From positions 62,001 through 126,000 of the forward strand of contig JADZAN010000016.1 of assembly GCA_020852815.1 (NCBI GenBank): 64,000 bases of DNA, written 5' to 3'. The position numbers and the translations under genes are program-made. Source of the DNA: Gemmatimonadaceae bacterium. GTDB lineage: Bacteria; Gemmatimonadota; Gemmatimonadetes; Gemmatimonadales; Gemmatimonadaceae. Positions 1-8,234 of the stretch are shown here, piece by piece. The stretch's first letter is position 1, and each line of letters opens with the position of its first letter. The notes below the pieces were generated by a model, which worked only from the letters and a program-made list of their open reading frames with translations, did no database searches and was not told the DNA's origin.

Positions 1-519
1 ACGCTCTTCTTCGACTTCCTCCCCGTGGACCTGGGGACGATTCGAGGCTTCAAGACGCGCTTCCACCTGTACACGGTGCCCGGACAGGTGTACTACAACG
101 CGTCACGGAAGCTCATCCTCAAGGGCGTGGATGGCATCGTCTTCGTCGCCGATTCGCAGCTGGATCGCATGGAGGCGAACCAGGAGTCGATGCAGAACCT
201 GTACGACAACATGGTCGAGTACGGCTATGACCTCACGCGGATGCCGTTTGTCATCCAGTACAACAAGCGTGATCTTCCCAATGCGGCGCCGCTGTCGGAA
301 CTTCAGGCGGCGCTCAATCCCGGGTGGGAAGTGACGGAGCCTGCGCGCCAGCGCATCACGCCGGATGCGTGGCACGCCGGGGAGAACCTGGTGGAGCAGT
401 TGCCGACTGGCGAATGGGTGGAGCGCGCCCCTTATTTCGAGGCGGTGGCCGTGACGGGAGACGGTGTGTTCGATACGTTGAAGGCGATCTCGAAGCTCGT
501 CCTGAAAGCGTTGTCGTAG
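1..519 (+). CDS. mglA: MglA-type Ras-like GTPase, 5' end cut off
   Basis: This is the 3' part of a small cytoplasmic GTPase of the MglA family, which sets cell polarity and drives gliding or type IV pilus placement together with its activator MglB. The reading frame is open from base 1, so the P-loop (G1) lies outside the window. The segment TLFFDFLP and the switch segment LYTVPGQV, where the usual DxxG is replaced by VPGQ, are typical of MglA, and NKRD is the G4 guanine-binding motif. The visible 172 residues match the family's length once the missing N-terminus of about 20-30 residues is allowed for. It ends 63 bases before pgsA. The family call is strong; whether the cell actually glides cannot be told from this gene. 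Confidence 0.93.
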   Translation, partial: TLFFDFLPVDLGTIRGFKTRFHLYTVPGQVYYNASRKLILKGVDGIVFVADSQLDRMEANQESMQNLYDNMVEYGYDLTRMPFVIQYNKRDLPNAAPLSELQAALNPGWEVTEPARQRITPDAWHAGENLVEQLPTGEWVERAPYFEAVAVTGDGVFDTLKAISKLVLKALS

Positions 520-582
520 CGCGTCCCGCTCGCCAGCGGAATCGTCCGCGGCTTCCCCGCGGAATCACCCGCGTCCCACGCC

Positions 583-1320
583 GTGCTGAATCTTCCGAAC
601 GCGATCACTGCTGCCCGCATCGCCTCCACGCCGCTGATCGCCGCCCTGGTCGTCAACGCCGGGTGGCAGTTGCGGCTGACGGCGTGGGTCCTGTTCGTCG
701 CGGCGGCGGTCACCGACTACGTCGACGGCAAGCTGGCGCGCGACCGGAACCTCGTCACCAACCTCGGCAAGCTGCTCGACCCGCTCGCCGACAAGCTGCT
801 CCTCCTGGCGACGCTGGTCCCGATGTACTGGCTCTGCCGCGACACGGCGCTCTGGGCGTCGCTCCCCCAGCCCGACGCCTGGGCCGCTGGCCAGACGGTG
901 GGCCCGGTGCTCGCGGGGGCGCGCGTGACCTATCCCTTCGTGACGCCGCTGGGGCTGGTGGGGCTCCCCTTCTGGATCATCGCCGTCGTCCTGGGGCGCG
1001 AGCTGTTCATGACGATCTTTCGCCAGTTGGCGGCGCAGCGCGGTGTCGTCATCTCGGCCATCGGCCCCGCCAAGTGGAAGACCGGCTTCCAATCGGTCTG
1101 GGTCGGCGCGGCCTTCTTCTGGTTCTGGACCTCGTCGGCCGCTGTCGAGCGCGGGTGGACGGGGAGCGCGTGGAACACCTTCGCGATGGTCAACGGGATT
1201 GTCGGCGTGGTCTCGATGATTGGCGCGGTGCTCCTCACGCTCTACTCCCTGTACCTGTACCTCCAGCGCTACGGCGGCGTCCTCGTGCGCCCCGGCAACC
1301 ACCAGCAGCCCGCGCGCTGA
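583..1320 (+). CDS. pgsA: CDP-diacylglycerol--glycerol-3-phosphate 3-phosphatidyltransferase
   Basis: PgsA makes phosphatidylglycerol phosphate from CDP-diacylglycerol and glycerol 3-phosphate in the inner membrane, the first committed step to phosphatidylglycerol. The 245-residue protein starts at GTG with MLNLPNAIT, the usual PgsA opening. It carries the full CDP-alcohol phosphotransferase signature D-x2-DG-x2-AR-x8-G-x3-D-x3-D from D45 to D70, with all four metal-binding aspartates present. Several hydrophobic membrane spans follow. A longer-than-usual loop (residues about 88-125, Trp- and Ala-rich) sits between the catalytic segment and the next span. The substrate could in principle be another alcohol, but the N-terminus and neighbours favour PgsA. 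Confidence 0.9.
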   Translation: MLNLPNAITAARIASTPLIAALVVNAGWQLRLTAWVLFVAAAVTDYVDGKLARDRNLVTNLGKLLDPLADKLLLLATLVPMYWLCRDTALWASLPQPDAWAAGQTVGPVLAGARVTYPFVTPLGLVGLPFWIIAVVLGRELFMTIFRQLAAQRGVVISAIGPAKWKTGFQSVWVGAAFFWFWTSSAAVERGWTGSAWNTFAMVNGIVGVVSMIGAVLLTLYSLYLYLQRYGGVLVRPGNHQQPAR

Positions 1321-1452
1321 TCCCCGCGCCCGCGCCTACACGCCCGAACGCGGAGATGGACGGGAGGTGGTTCAGCCCCCAGCCGGTACCCTCTCCTTTC
1401 GCCCCCCAATCCTTCGCTGGGGCAAGCATTCTCCCGTCCCCCGTCCGCCCCA
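1321..1452 (+). repeat. Intergenic hairpin-like segment plus 7-bp satellite before cinA
   Basis: The gap between pgsA and cinA contains a segment near 1408-1424 with the core TTCGCTGGGGCA followed directly by CTCCCGTCCCCCGTCCGCC at 1431-1449. The same core-plus-CGTC-satellite arrangement is found reversed near 15350-15404, and the same satellite with more units lies at 9502-9534. It ends only a few bases before the cinA start, so it may also form part of the cinA leader. No convincing promoter was seen. Confidence 0.55.
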
Positions 1453-2709
1453 GTGCATCTCGAGATTGTCACGATCGGCGACGAGCTCCTGCTCGGCCTC
1501 ACCATCGACACCAACGCGGCGTGGCTGGCGCGCGAACTTGCGGCTGACGGCGTCAGCATCGTGCAGCGCGCCTCGGTGGGCGACGATGCCCGCATGATTG
1601 CCGCCGCAGTGCGCGATGCGCTCGACCGCTCGGGTGCGGTGATCACCACGGGAGGGCTCGGCCCAACCGCCGACGACATGACCAAGCCGGCCATCGCCGA
1701 ACTGTTCGGGAGAGCGATGGTCTTTGATGAGGAGCGTTGGGAGGCGCTCAGGCAGCTGTGGCGCGACCGCGGCCGCCCCGGTGAACTCCCCGACTCCAAC
1801 CGGCAGCAGGTGATGATTCCCGAAGGCGCGCGCGTCCTCACCAATCGTCACGGAACGGCGCCAGCGATCTTTCTCGAGGACGAGCGCGGGCGCTGGGTGG
1901 CGATGCTCCCCGGCGTCCCGCGCGAGATGCGGGGGATCTTCGCCGAGGAGCTGCGCCCCATCATCCGCGAGCGGCTCGGCGCGGCGCTCTCCGTGGTGCG
2001 CACGCGCACGGTGCGCACCACCGGCGTGGCCGAGTCGCAGCTCCCCACCATGCTGGGCGACGCGGTGCGCGGCGTAAATGGAATGTCGCTCGCGTACCTG
2101 CCGGGGGCGGACGGGGTGGACTTGCGGCTGACGGTGCGTGGGGCCGCCCCCGACGAGGCCGATGCACGCCTTGCCGCCGGGAGCGCCCTCCTGGCCGAGC
2201 GCGTGGGGAAGTACGTCTACGCCGACCAGGGCTCGGTCGACCTGGCAGAGGTGGTGCTGGCGCTCTGTCGCGCCCGGGATTTGCGGCTGGCGGTGGCCGA
2301 GAGCTGTACCGGCGGGCTCCTCGGGGAGCGGCTGACGGCGATTGCCGGATCGAGCGACGTCTTCGTGGGCGGAGTGATCGCCTACGACAACGCGGTAAAG
2401 CGCACGGCACTCGGCGTGTCCGACGAAGTGCTGGCGCGTGTGGGGGCGGTGAGCGAGGAGGTGGCCCGGGCCATGGCGTCTGGCGTGCGCGAGCGGATTG
2501 GCGCTGATATCGGCGTCGGCATCACGGGGGTGGCGGGGCCGGGCGGTGGGAGCGCCGACAAGCCGGTCGGCACCGTGTGGATTGCGGTCGATGTGCGCGG
2601 TGAGGTGCGCACCTTCGGCGGAAAGCTCATCGGCGACCGGAGCGAGGTACGCTACCGCGCGACGCAGGTGGCGCTCGACCTCATTCGCCGGCAGCTCTCG
2701 TCCGGCTAG
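1453..2709 (+). CDS. cinA: CinA: nicotinamide-nucleotide amidohydrolase / damage-inducible protein
   Basis: CinA is a cytoplasmic two-domain enzyme of pyridine nucleotide salvage: the C-terminal PncC domain deamidates nicotinamide mononucleotide to nicotinate mononucleotide, and the N-terminal COG1058 domain resembles MoeA/MogA and has ADP-ribose pyrophosphatase activity in studied homologues. The 418-residue protein starts at GTG with MHLEIVTIGDELL, a hallmark of the N-domain, which also shows TTGGLGPTADD. The PncC domain has VAESCTGG, VGGVIAYDN and GITGVAGPGGG in the last 170 residues. Length is normal for full CinA. In some bacteria cinA lies with recA; here it sits between pgsA and grpE. 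Confidence 0.95.
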   Translation: MHLEIVTIGDELLLGLTIDTNAAWLARELAADGVSIVQRASVGDDARMIAAAVRDALDRSGAVITTGGLGPTADDMTKPAIAELFGRAMVFDEERWEALRQLWRDRGRPGELPDSNRQQVMIPEGARVLTNRHGTAPAIFLEDERGRWVAMLPGVPREMRGIFAEELRPIIRERLGAALSVVRTRTVRTTGVAESQLPTMLGDAVRGVNGMSLAYLPGADGVDLRLTVRGAAPDEADARLAAGSALLAERVGKYVYADQGSVDLAEVVLALCRARDLRLAVAESCTGGLLGERLTAIAGSSDVFVGGVIAYDNAVKRTALGVSDEVLARVGAVSEEVARAMASGVRERIGADIGVGITGVAGPGGGSADKPVGTVWIAVDVRGEVRTFGGKLIGDRSEVRYRATQVALDLIRRQLSSG

Positions 2710-2923
2710 CGCCGCGTGGGAGGGGCGCGAACTGCCGATCTGGCGCGCGGGAACGGGCACGGGCGTTGCCCCAGCCGTGGGTGTCGGTCGAGATTTCGAA
2801 CGCAGGCGTTGGCGGGTCGTCGCTCCGAGGCTGCGGTTCCCCTCGCGGGGGGGCAAGTGGCGAGGTGAGTGCGGTCGGCAGGCGTGAAACCCCTTGGGCC
2901 AGAACCGAGTAGGCGTGAGCCAT

Positions 2924-3484
2924 ATGAGCGATTCCCAGAGCCAGGAACAGGGCACTCCGCAGGAGCCGGAGACACCGGCGAGCGAGCACGCGGTGCAGAA
3001 CGCCGCGGGCGACACCGCGACGCTGGCGTCGCACGAGGAACTGCATCGCGCCATCGAGGAGCAGCGCGACAAGTACCTCCGCCTGGCGGCCGAGTACGAC
3101 AACTTCCGCAAGCGCGCGGTGCGCGAGCGGCAGGAAGGCGGGTGGCGCGCGCAGGGCGACTTGGTGTCGGGGCTCATCGACGTGATCGATGACGTGATGC
3201 GATTCGCGCACGTCGATCCGGACAAGACCGACACCCGCACCGTGGTCGACGGCGTGGCGATGGTGGAGAAGAAGCTGTTCAAGTCGCTGGCGGGACATGG
3301 CCTGGAGGTGGTGAACCCGGTCGACCACAAGTTCGACCCGGCCGTGCACGAGGCGATCAGCACGGTGGCCGCCGCCACGCCCGAGGAGGACGACCTGGTG
3401 GCGCAGGTCTTCCAGCTGGGCTTCGTGTTCCGGGGGCAGCTGCTGCGTCCGGCGCGCGTGGTCGTGAAGCAGTGGAACGGTTGA
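2924..3484 (+). CDS. grpE: GrpE nucleotide exchange factor of DnaK
   Basis: GrpE releases ADP from DnaK during the chaperone cycle in the cytoplasm. The 186-residue protein has an acidic, disordered N-terminus, a long helix (about residues 40-75) with KYLRLAAEYDNFRKR, and a C-terminal beta domain with HEAIS and LRPARVVV, all standard GrpE features. An upstream in-frame TTG at 2894 exists, but ATG at 2924 gives a normal N-terminus. The gene is followed after 17 bases by dnaJ; no dnaK or hrcA lies alongside. The 17-base gap contains the word CGTTAGG. Confidence 0.95.
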   Translation: MSDSQSQEQGTPQEPETPASEHAVQNAAGDTATLASHEELHRAIEEQRDKYLRLAAEYDNFRKRAVRERQEGGWRAQGDLVSGLIDVIDDVMRFAHVDPDKTDTRTVVDGVAMVEKKLFKSLAGHGLEVVNPVDHKFDPAVHEAISTVAAATPEEDDLVAQVFQLGFVFRGQLLRPARVVVKQWNG

Positions 3485-3501
3485 TCCGCCGTTAGGCACG
3501 C

Positions 3502-4668
3502 ATGGCACCCACCAAGGACTACTACGCCGTGCTCGGTGTTTCCTCGACCGCCGCAGCCGAGGAGATCAAGAAGCAGTACCGCCGCCTGGCCAAGAAGTAC
3601 CACCCGGACGCGAACCCTAACGATCCGAAGGCGTCGGACCGCTTCAAGGAGATCTCCGAGGCGTACCAGGTGGTGGGCGACGCCGAGAAGCGCAAGCAGT
3701 ACGACGAGATGCGCCGGCTTGGCGCGTTTGGGGGCTTTCCGCCGCCGGGGAGCCGCCAGCGTCCGGGCGCGCGTCCGGGCGCCGGAAGCCCTGGGCAGAC
3801 GGGGCAGGGGGGGGGCGGGGCGCCGGGGGGTGGCGACTTCCGCTTTCAGGACTTCGATGTCGGCGGCCTGGGGGGACTGGGCGACCTCTTCGGCTCGATC
3901 TTCGGCGGACAGCAGGGGGGCGCTCGCGGGAGAGCGCGCGCGCAGGAGCAGGGGCAATCGGTCGAGACGACGCTGGAGGTCCCGTTCCGCACGGCGGCGA
4001 GCGGCGGCAAGGTCCCGATCGAGCTCGAAGTGAACGAGGAGTGCCCCACGTGCGGCGGGAACGGTGCCGCGCCAGGCGCGACGATCCGGACGTGCCCGGA
4101 GTGCAGCGGTCGCGGAACGATCTCGTTCGGACAGGGCGGCTTCGCGGTGAACCGGCCGTGCCCGATGTGCATGGGGCGTGGCCAGGTGCCGAGCGAGCGC
4201 TGCGCCGAGTGCAATGGCGCGGGCGAGGTGCGAACGCGCAAGAAGGTTCTGATCACCGTGCCGCCGGGCGCCGACACCGGGACCAAGATCCGGCTCAAGG
4301 GGCAGGGCGGTCGCGGGGCGAACGGCGGTCCCGCGGGCGACCTCGTCATCACGCTCCAGGTGCAATCCGACCGTTTCTACAAGCGCGAAGGGCTGGACCT
4401 GCTGGCGACCGTGCCGCTCAACATCGCCCAGGCCACGTTAGGCACGAAGATCTCCGTGCGCACGCTGGACGGAAAGAAGGTCACGATCCGCATTCCCGCG
4501 GGGACGCCGAGCGGGAAGCGCTTCCGTATCCGGTCACAGGGGATCGAGAAGGACGCTCAGGTGGGGGACCTGATCGTGGAGACGAGCATCATTGTCCCGG
4601 ACAAGCTGTCGGAGGAGCAGGAGCGGTTGTTGCGCGAGTTTGCGGAGGCGGGGGGGTTGAAGTTCTAG
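3502..4668 (+). CDS. dnaJ: DnaJ co-chaperone (Hsp40, type I)
   Basis: DnaJ delivers unfolded proteins to DnaK and stimulates its ATPase. The 388-residue protein contains a J domain with the essential HPD at residues 34-36, a long Gly/Phe/Pro-rich linker (about residues 77-150), a zinc domain with four CxxCxGxG repeats (CPTCGGNG from residue 181, then [24 protein letters not shown]), and the C-terminal substrate-binding domains. The third repeat has Met where Gly or Lys is more usual. It forms a likely operon with grpE and ends at a strong intrinsic terminator. One rare TTA codon (4438) lies in the CGTTAGG word. Confidence 0.97.
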   Translation: MAPTKDYYAVLGVSSTAAAEEIKKQYRRLAKKYHPDANPNDPKASDRFKEISEAYQVVGDAEKRKQYDEMRRLGAFGGFPPPGSRQRPGARPGAGSPGQTGQGGGGAPGGGDFRFQDFDVGGLGGLGDLFGSIFGGQQGGARGRARAQEQGQSVETTLEVPFRTAASGGKVPIELEVNEECPTCGGNGAAPGATIRTCPECSGRGTISFGQGGFAVNRPCPMCMGRGQVPSERCAECNGAGEVRTRKKVLITVPPGADTGTKIRLKGQGGRGANGGPAGDLVITLQVQSDRFYKREGLDLLATVPLNIAQATLGTKISVRTLDGKKVTIRIPAGTPSGKRFRIRSQGIEKDAQVGDLIVETSIIVPDKLSEEQERLLREFAEAGGLKF

Positions 4669-4699
4669 GGACGGGAAACGGGAGACGGGAGACGGGAGT

Positions 4700-4728
4700 G
4701 CCGACGCGCGGGGCGCGTCGGCGTTTTC
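4700..4728 (+). terminator. Rho-independent terminator after dnaJ
   Basis: A perfect 10-bp stem, GCCGACGCGC with GCGCGTCGGC, encloses a GGG loop and is followed by GTTTTC. It lies 32 bases after the dnaJ stop codon and closes the grpE-dnaJ transcript. Between the stop and the hairpin are three near-copies of the word GACGGGA. Confidence 0.85.
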
Positions 4729-4763
4729 ATTGGGGGCGGAGTGATACGACTAGCTGCGGAGAG

Positions 4764-5861
4764 ATGATGAGTCGATTCCGACGCTTGGCGGGGAGGGGGG
4801 CGGGCGGGGCATTGCTGCTGGCGGGTGGCGTGTTGCTGCTGGCGGCGTGGGAATGGGGGGTGGTGGGGGCGGGGGAGGCCGGTGCTGGGGAGAACTCGCA
4901 GCGAGGAGGGCGGCCGCTCGTCATCGCGCATCGCGGAGCGAGCGGGTATCGGCCGGAGCACACGCTCGCGGCGTATGCGCTCGCCATCGACATGGGGGCC
5001 GATTATGTCGAGCCGGATGTCGTGATGACGCGGGACCACGTCCTTGTCGCCCGACACGAGAACGAGATCGGCGGGACGACCGACGTGGCCGCGAAGTTCC
5101 CCGGGCGCAAGCGCACGAAGACGATCGATGGGGCGACGGTGACGGGGTGGTTCACCGAGGACTTCACCCTGGCCGAACTGAAGACGCTGCGCGCGCGCGA
5201 GCGCTTGCCGCAGCGCTCACACGCGTGGGACGGCCGCTTCGAGGTTCCCACGCTCGACGAGCTCCTCTCCCTCGTGCGACAGCGCGAGCGCGACGTTCGG
5301 CGGACCATCGGCGTTTACCCTGAGACGAAGCACCCCACGTACTTCCGCTCGATCGGGCTGCCGCTGGAGGACTCGCTCCTCGCGGTGCTCGGCCGGCATG
5401 GCTATCGCGGGAAGGGAGACGCGGTCTTCATCCAGTCGTTCGAGGTTGGCAACCTCAAGGCGCTGCGGGGGCGCACCGCGATCCGGCTGGTGCAGCTCAT
5501 CAACCTCGACGGCATCCCGCCCGATGTTGCAGCTGCCGGCGGCACGCTCGGCTACGCCGGCATGCTCGCCGCCGCCGGGTTGCGCGACGTCGCGCGGTAC
5601 GCCGATGCGATCGGGGCGCACAAGTGGCTGGTCCTCCCGCGCGAAGCCGCGGGCGACACGTCGCGCGCGACGCCGCTCGTGCGTGACGCGCATGCGGCGG
5701 GATTGCAGGTGCACGTGTGGACCATGCGGTCGGACACGCGTGACCTGGCGCCGGGCTTTCGTGGTGACGCCGCCGCCGAGTGGCGGGCGTTTGCGGCGGT
5801 TGGGGTGGATGCGATTTTTGGGGACTTTCCGGATGTAGGGGTGGGGGCGTTGCGGCGGTGA
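4764..5861 (+). CDS. Secreted glycerophosphodiester phosphodiesterase
   Basis: The product belongs to the GDPD/GlpQ family that hydrolyses glycerophosphodiesters from phospholipid turnover to glycerol 3-phosphate and an alcohol. The 365-residue protein starts at ATG 4764 after GGAGAG; a basic N-terminus and a hydrophobic stretch (about residues 12-30) form a signal peptide or membrane anchor, so it should work in the periplasm. The catalytic start IAHRGASGYRPEHT (His56) and the acidic pair in YVEPDVV are present; YPETKH and the C-terminal HVWTMRSD match GlpQ-type periplasmic enzymes. It follows the dnaJ terminator, so it is probably a separate transcription unit. Substrate range is not determinable here. 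Confidence 0.92.
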   Translation: MMSRFRRLAGRGAGGALLLAGGVLLLAAWEWGVVGAGEAGAGENSQRGGRPLVIAHRGASGYRPEHTLAAYALAIDMGADYVEPDVVMTRDHVLVARHENEIGGTTDVAAKFPGRKRTKTIDGATVTGWFTEDFTLAELKTLRARERLPQRSHAWDGRFEVPTLDELLSLVRQRERDVRRTIGVYPETKHPTYFRSIGLPLEDSLLAVLGRHGYRGKGDAVFIQSFEVGNLKALRGRTAIRLVQLINLDGIPPDVAAAGGTLGYAGMLAAAGLRDVARYADAIGAHKWLVLPREAAGDTSRATPLVRDAHAAGLQVHVWTMRSDTRDLAPGFRGDAAAEWRAFAAVGVDAIFGDFPDVGVGALRR

Positions 5862-6019
5862 AGCGAGGTGTGTGATGGTTGCGGCTGAATAGGCGTTTTC
5901 TACGGTGGATGGACCGGCGCAACGAGCGTTTACCACGGCGTAGCTGTGTCGAAAGTCAAGCGGTGGTGGCCACGCTGGGCCGCCGCCGCTGCTGCGTCTT
6001 GAGCATCGCGTTGAGGATC
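5862..6019. other. Gene-free flank before the repeat array
   Basis: No coding sequence with plausible features was recognised between the phosphodiesterase gene and the tandem array. Its last bases, up to 6020, merge into the first repeat copy. Confidence 0.5.
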
Positions 6020-6787
6020 GAGGCGCGTCGCGGCACTCCTTCGTTTGCCTCCGTGTCTCCTCCGTGTCTCCTCCGTGTCGCGCTTTTCGTGTCGCAGTCA
6101 CTGGCGCCCGAGGCGGCCGCTTGCGGGTGTTTCGAGGACAAATGGATCCCAGCTTTCTCTGGGAAGGGAGGCGTGGGGGGTTGGGTTCGGCACGGCGCGC
6201 GGCGCTTGTGGTTAGGCGGGGTGCGGGGAAAAGAGCAGAAGCTCGACACGGAGGTCCACGGAGGTCCACGGAGGTCTCACGGAGGTCTCACGGAGGTCTC
6301 ACGGAGGTCTCACGGAGGTTGGAGGCGCGTCGCAGCACTCCTTCGTTTGCCTCCGTGTCTCCTCCGTGCGCCTCCGTGTCGTGCTTTTCGTGTCGCAGTC
6401 ACTGACGCCCGAGGCAGCCGATCGCGGGTGTGTCGAGGACAAATGGACCCCAGCTTTCGCTGGGAAGGGGGGCGTGGGGGGTTGGGTTCGGCACGACGCG
6501 CGGCGCTTGTGGTTAGGCGTGCCGGGCTGGGTTCGGCACGACGCGCGGCGCTTGTGGTTAGGCGGGGTGCGGGCAAAAGAGCAGAAGCGCGACACGGAGG
6601 TCCACGGAGGTGTCACGGAGGTCTCACGGAGGTTGGAGGCGCGTCGCAGCACTCCTTCGTTTGCCTCCGTGTCTCCTCCGTGTCGAGCTTTTCGTGTCGC
6701 CGTCACTGGCGCCCGAGGCAGCCGATCGCGGGTACGTCGAGGACAAATGGATCCCAGCTTTCGCTGGGAAGGTGGGCGTGGGGGGGA
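6020..6787. repeat. Tandem array, about 2.5 copies of a ~300-bp hairpin-rich unit
   Basis: Three copies begin with AGGCGCGTCG at about 6021, 6323 and 6637, giving periods of 302 and 314 bases; the third is cut near 6787. Each unit starts with CCTCCGTGTCTCCTCCGTG-type sequence, contains a CCCAGC-TTTC-GCTGGG hairpin (about 6148, 6448 and 6753; the first copy has one changed base), and the first two end in blocks of CACGGAGGT repeats that are complementary to the start, so a copy can fold on itself. The second copy has an internal duplication of about 40 bases (6503-6563). Open frames across it are low-complexity and shift with the repeat, so no gene is called. It resembles non-coding intergenic repeat families rather than an insertion sequence; no transposase is present. 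Confidence 0.85.
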
Positions 6788-7066
6788 AGTGCACGGGGAT
6801 GGGTCCACCCCAAATCGGGGTGGCGCGGTGACGACTGTCAGGCACAGGATGCAAGGTCCTTGTGCGGGCGGCAGCGAGCGCGATAAGCGACCGCGAGATT
6901 CTCAGCGTTAGGTCGGATGGCGCGGGGTCGTGAACGGCGAATCGATGCGGCTGACTCGAGTCGGATGAACCCGCAGAAGGACGTCGGCCCCGCCCTCGTC
7001 ACCAGCGATGCCCCCCAGCCCACCCTCCCCCGCACACGCACAGCACCCCAACCACCACCCCACAAC
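6788..7066. other. Intergenic region between repeat array and mnmA terminator
   Basis: About 280 bases with no convincing gene. One CGTTAGG word lies at 6906. The last part (about 7000-7066) is strongly C- and A-biased on this strand. No promoter for either flank could be picked out with confidence. Confidence 0.4.
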
Positions 7067-7097
7067 AAAAAGGCCCGGCATCCACCGACGCCGAGCC
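7067..7097 (-). terminator. Rho-independent terminator of the iscS-mnmA unit
   Basis: On the minus strand an 11-bp stem (GGCTCGGCGTC with GATGCCGGGCC, using two G-T pairs) has a 4-base loop and is followed by TTTTTG. It lies 31 bases after the mnmA stop codon. Confidence 0.85.
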
Positions 7098-7128
7098 CCT
7101 CGCCCTCCCGCCCCCCCCAACCGCGCGA

Positions 7129-8232
7129 CTACGCCGCCCGCACAGGCAGCCCCCCCCGCGCCCCCGCCGCGCGCTCGATGAACCCACCCCCTAACACTCG
7201 GCAGCCGTCGTACAGCACCAGCGACTGCCCCGGCGTGATCGCCGACACCGGCTCGTCCAGTGCCAGCTCCACCTCGTCGCCATCGAGGCGGATGATCTCG
7301 CCGGCGGCCGCCGGCGCACGATGACGCACTTGCACCTGCAGGCGTGCCCCCACCGCCGGACGGTCGACGAGCCAGTTCACCTCGCGCGCCACCACGCCGC
7401 GCCCCAGCAAGGCCTCACGCGGACCAATCACCACCGCCCGCTCCCCCGGGTGGATGGCAATCACGAACATCGGCTCGGCGAAGCCGCCCGGCACACCGCG
7501 CCGCTGCCCGATGGTGTAGCGCGCGTAGCCGTCATGCTCCCCCACCACGCGCCCGTCGGCCAGGCGGATGGGGCCGCGCGCCAGCGCCGGCGCGTCGTCG
7601 CCCAGCCGCTGGCGGATGATGCGCGTGTGATCGCCGTCGGGCACGAAGCAGATGTCCTGCGACTCGACCTTGTCGGCGACCAGGAGGCCTAACGAGCGGG
7701 CGACCTCACGCGTCTCCGACTTGGTCTGGTGCCCCACCGGGAGCAGCATGCGCCGCACGACGGCGCGATCGATCCCCCACAGGAAGTAGGTCTGGTCCTT
7801 CGACAGGTCCACGCCACGGTGCAACGCGCCATCGACCACGCGCGCATAGTGCCCGGTGGCGATCCACTCGGCGTCGATGGCGTCGGCCTTGCGCAACAGG
7901 TCGCGGAACTTGGTGAAGGTGTTGCACCGCACGCAGGGAATCGGCGTGCGGCCGGCCGCGTACTCCTGCACGAAGTTGTCGACCACGTCGTGCCCGAAGG
8001 CGCTCTCGAGGTTGAGGACGTAGTGCGGCACCCCCAACGATTCGCAGACGCGACGGGCATCGTTCACCGAGTCCAGCGAACAGCACGGGCGGTCCGGGAG
8101 GTCGTCGCCGTGGCAGAAGAGCTTCATCGTCGCCCCCACCACGTCGTAGCCCTGCGCGCGCAGCAGCGCCGCGGCGACCGAGGAATCGACGCCGCCCGAC
8201 ATCGCGACGAGTACCCGCCCGCGCGCCGTCAT
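7129..8232 (-). CDS. mnmA: tRNA 2-thiouridine(34) synthase MnmA
   Basis: MnmA adenylates and then thiolates uridine 34 of the tRNAs for Lys, Glu and Gln, taking sulfur from a cysteine desulfurase relay. The 367-residue protein has the PP-loop SGGVDSS (residues 12-18), the catalytic cysteine C103 in PCVRCNTFTKF, and the second cysteine C195 in SQDICFV. It starts at ATG 8232 only 2 bases after the stop of the cysteine desulfurase gene, so sulfur donor and acceptor are made together. It ends before a good terminator. A TTA codon in SLGLL (7690-7692) lies in the CGTTAGG word. Confidence 0.97.
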   Translation of the reverse strand: MTARGRVLVAMSGGVDSSVAAALLRAQGYDVVGATMKLFCHGDDLPDRPCCSLDSVNDARRVCESLGVPHYVLNLESAFGHDVVDNFVQEYAAGRTPIPCVRCNTFTKFRDLLRKADAIDAEWIATGHYARVVDGALHRGVDLSKDQTYFLWGIDRAVVRRMLLPVGHQTKSETREVARSLGLLVADKVESQDICFVPDGDHTRIIRQRLGDDAPALARGPIRLADGRVVGEHDGYARYTIGQRRGVPGGFAEPMFVIAIHPGERAVVIGPREALLGRGVVAREVNWLVDRPAVGARLQVQVRHRAPAAAGEIIRLDGDEVELALDEPVSAITPGQSLVLYDGCRVLGGGFIERAAGARGGLPVRAA

Positions 8233-8234
8233 CG

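Noticed and set aside
1372-4365. Open frame of almost 1000 codons on the minus strand across cinA, grpE and dnaJ
   Set aside because: It is antisense to three clearly conserved genes and its protein is Arg/Pro/Ala-rich noise; typical of high-GC antisense frames.
4041-5861. Long fusion frame from dnaJ into the phosphodiesterase
   Set aside because: The first half is an out-of-frame dnaJ shadow followed by the terminator; the signal peptide start at 4764 is clear.
6249-6320. CRISPR-like short repeats (CACGGAGGT units)
   Set aside because: Units are about 10 bases apart without 30-base spacers or cas genes; it is part of the tandem array.
5879-6886. Possible 335-codon gene over the repeat array
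   Set aside because: Composition follows the repeats, similar text appears in several frames, and there is no signal of a protein family.
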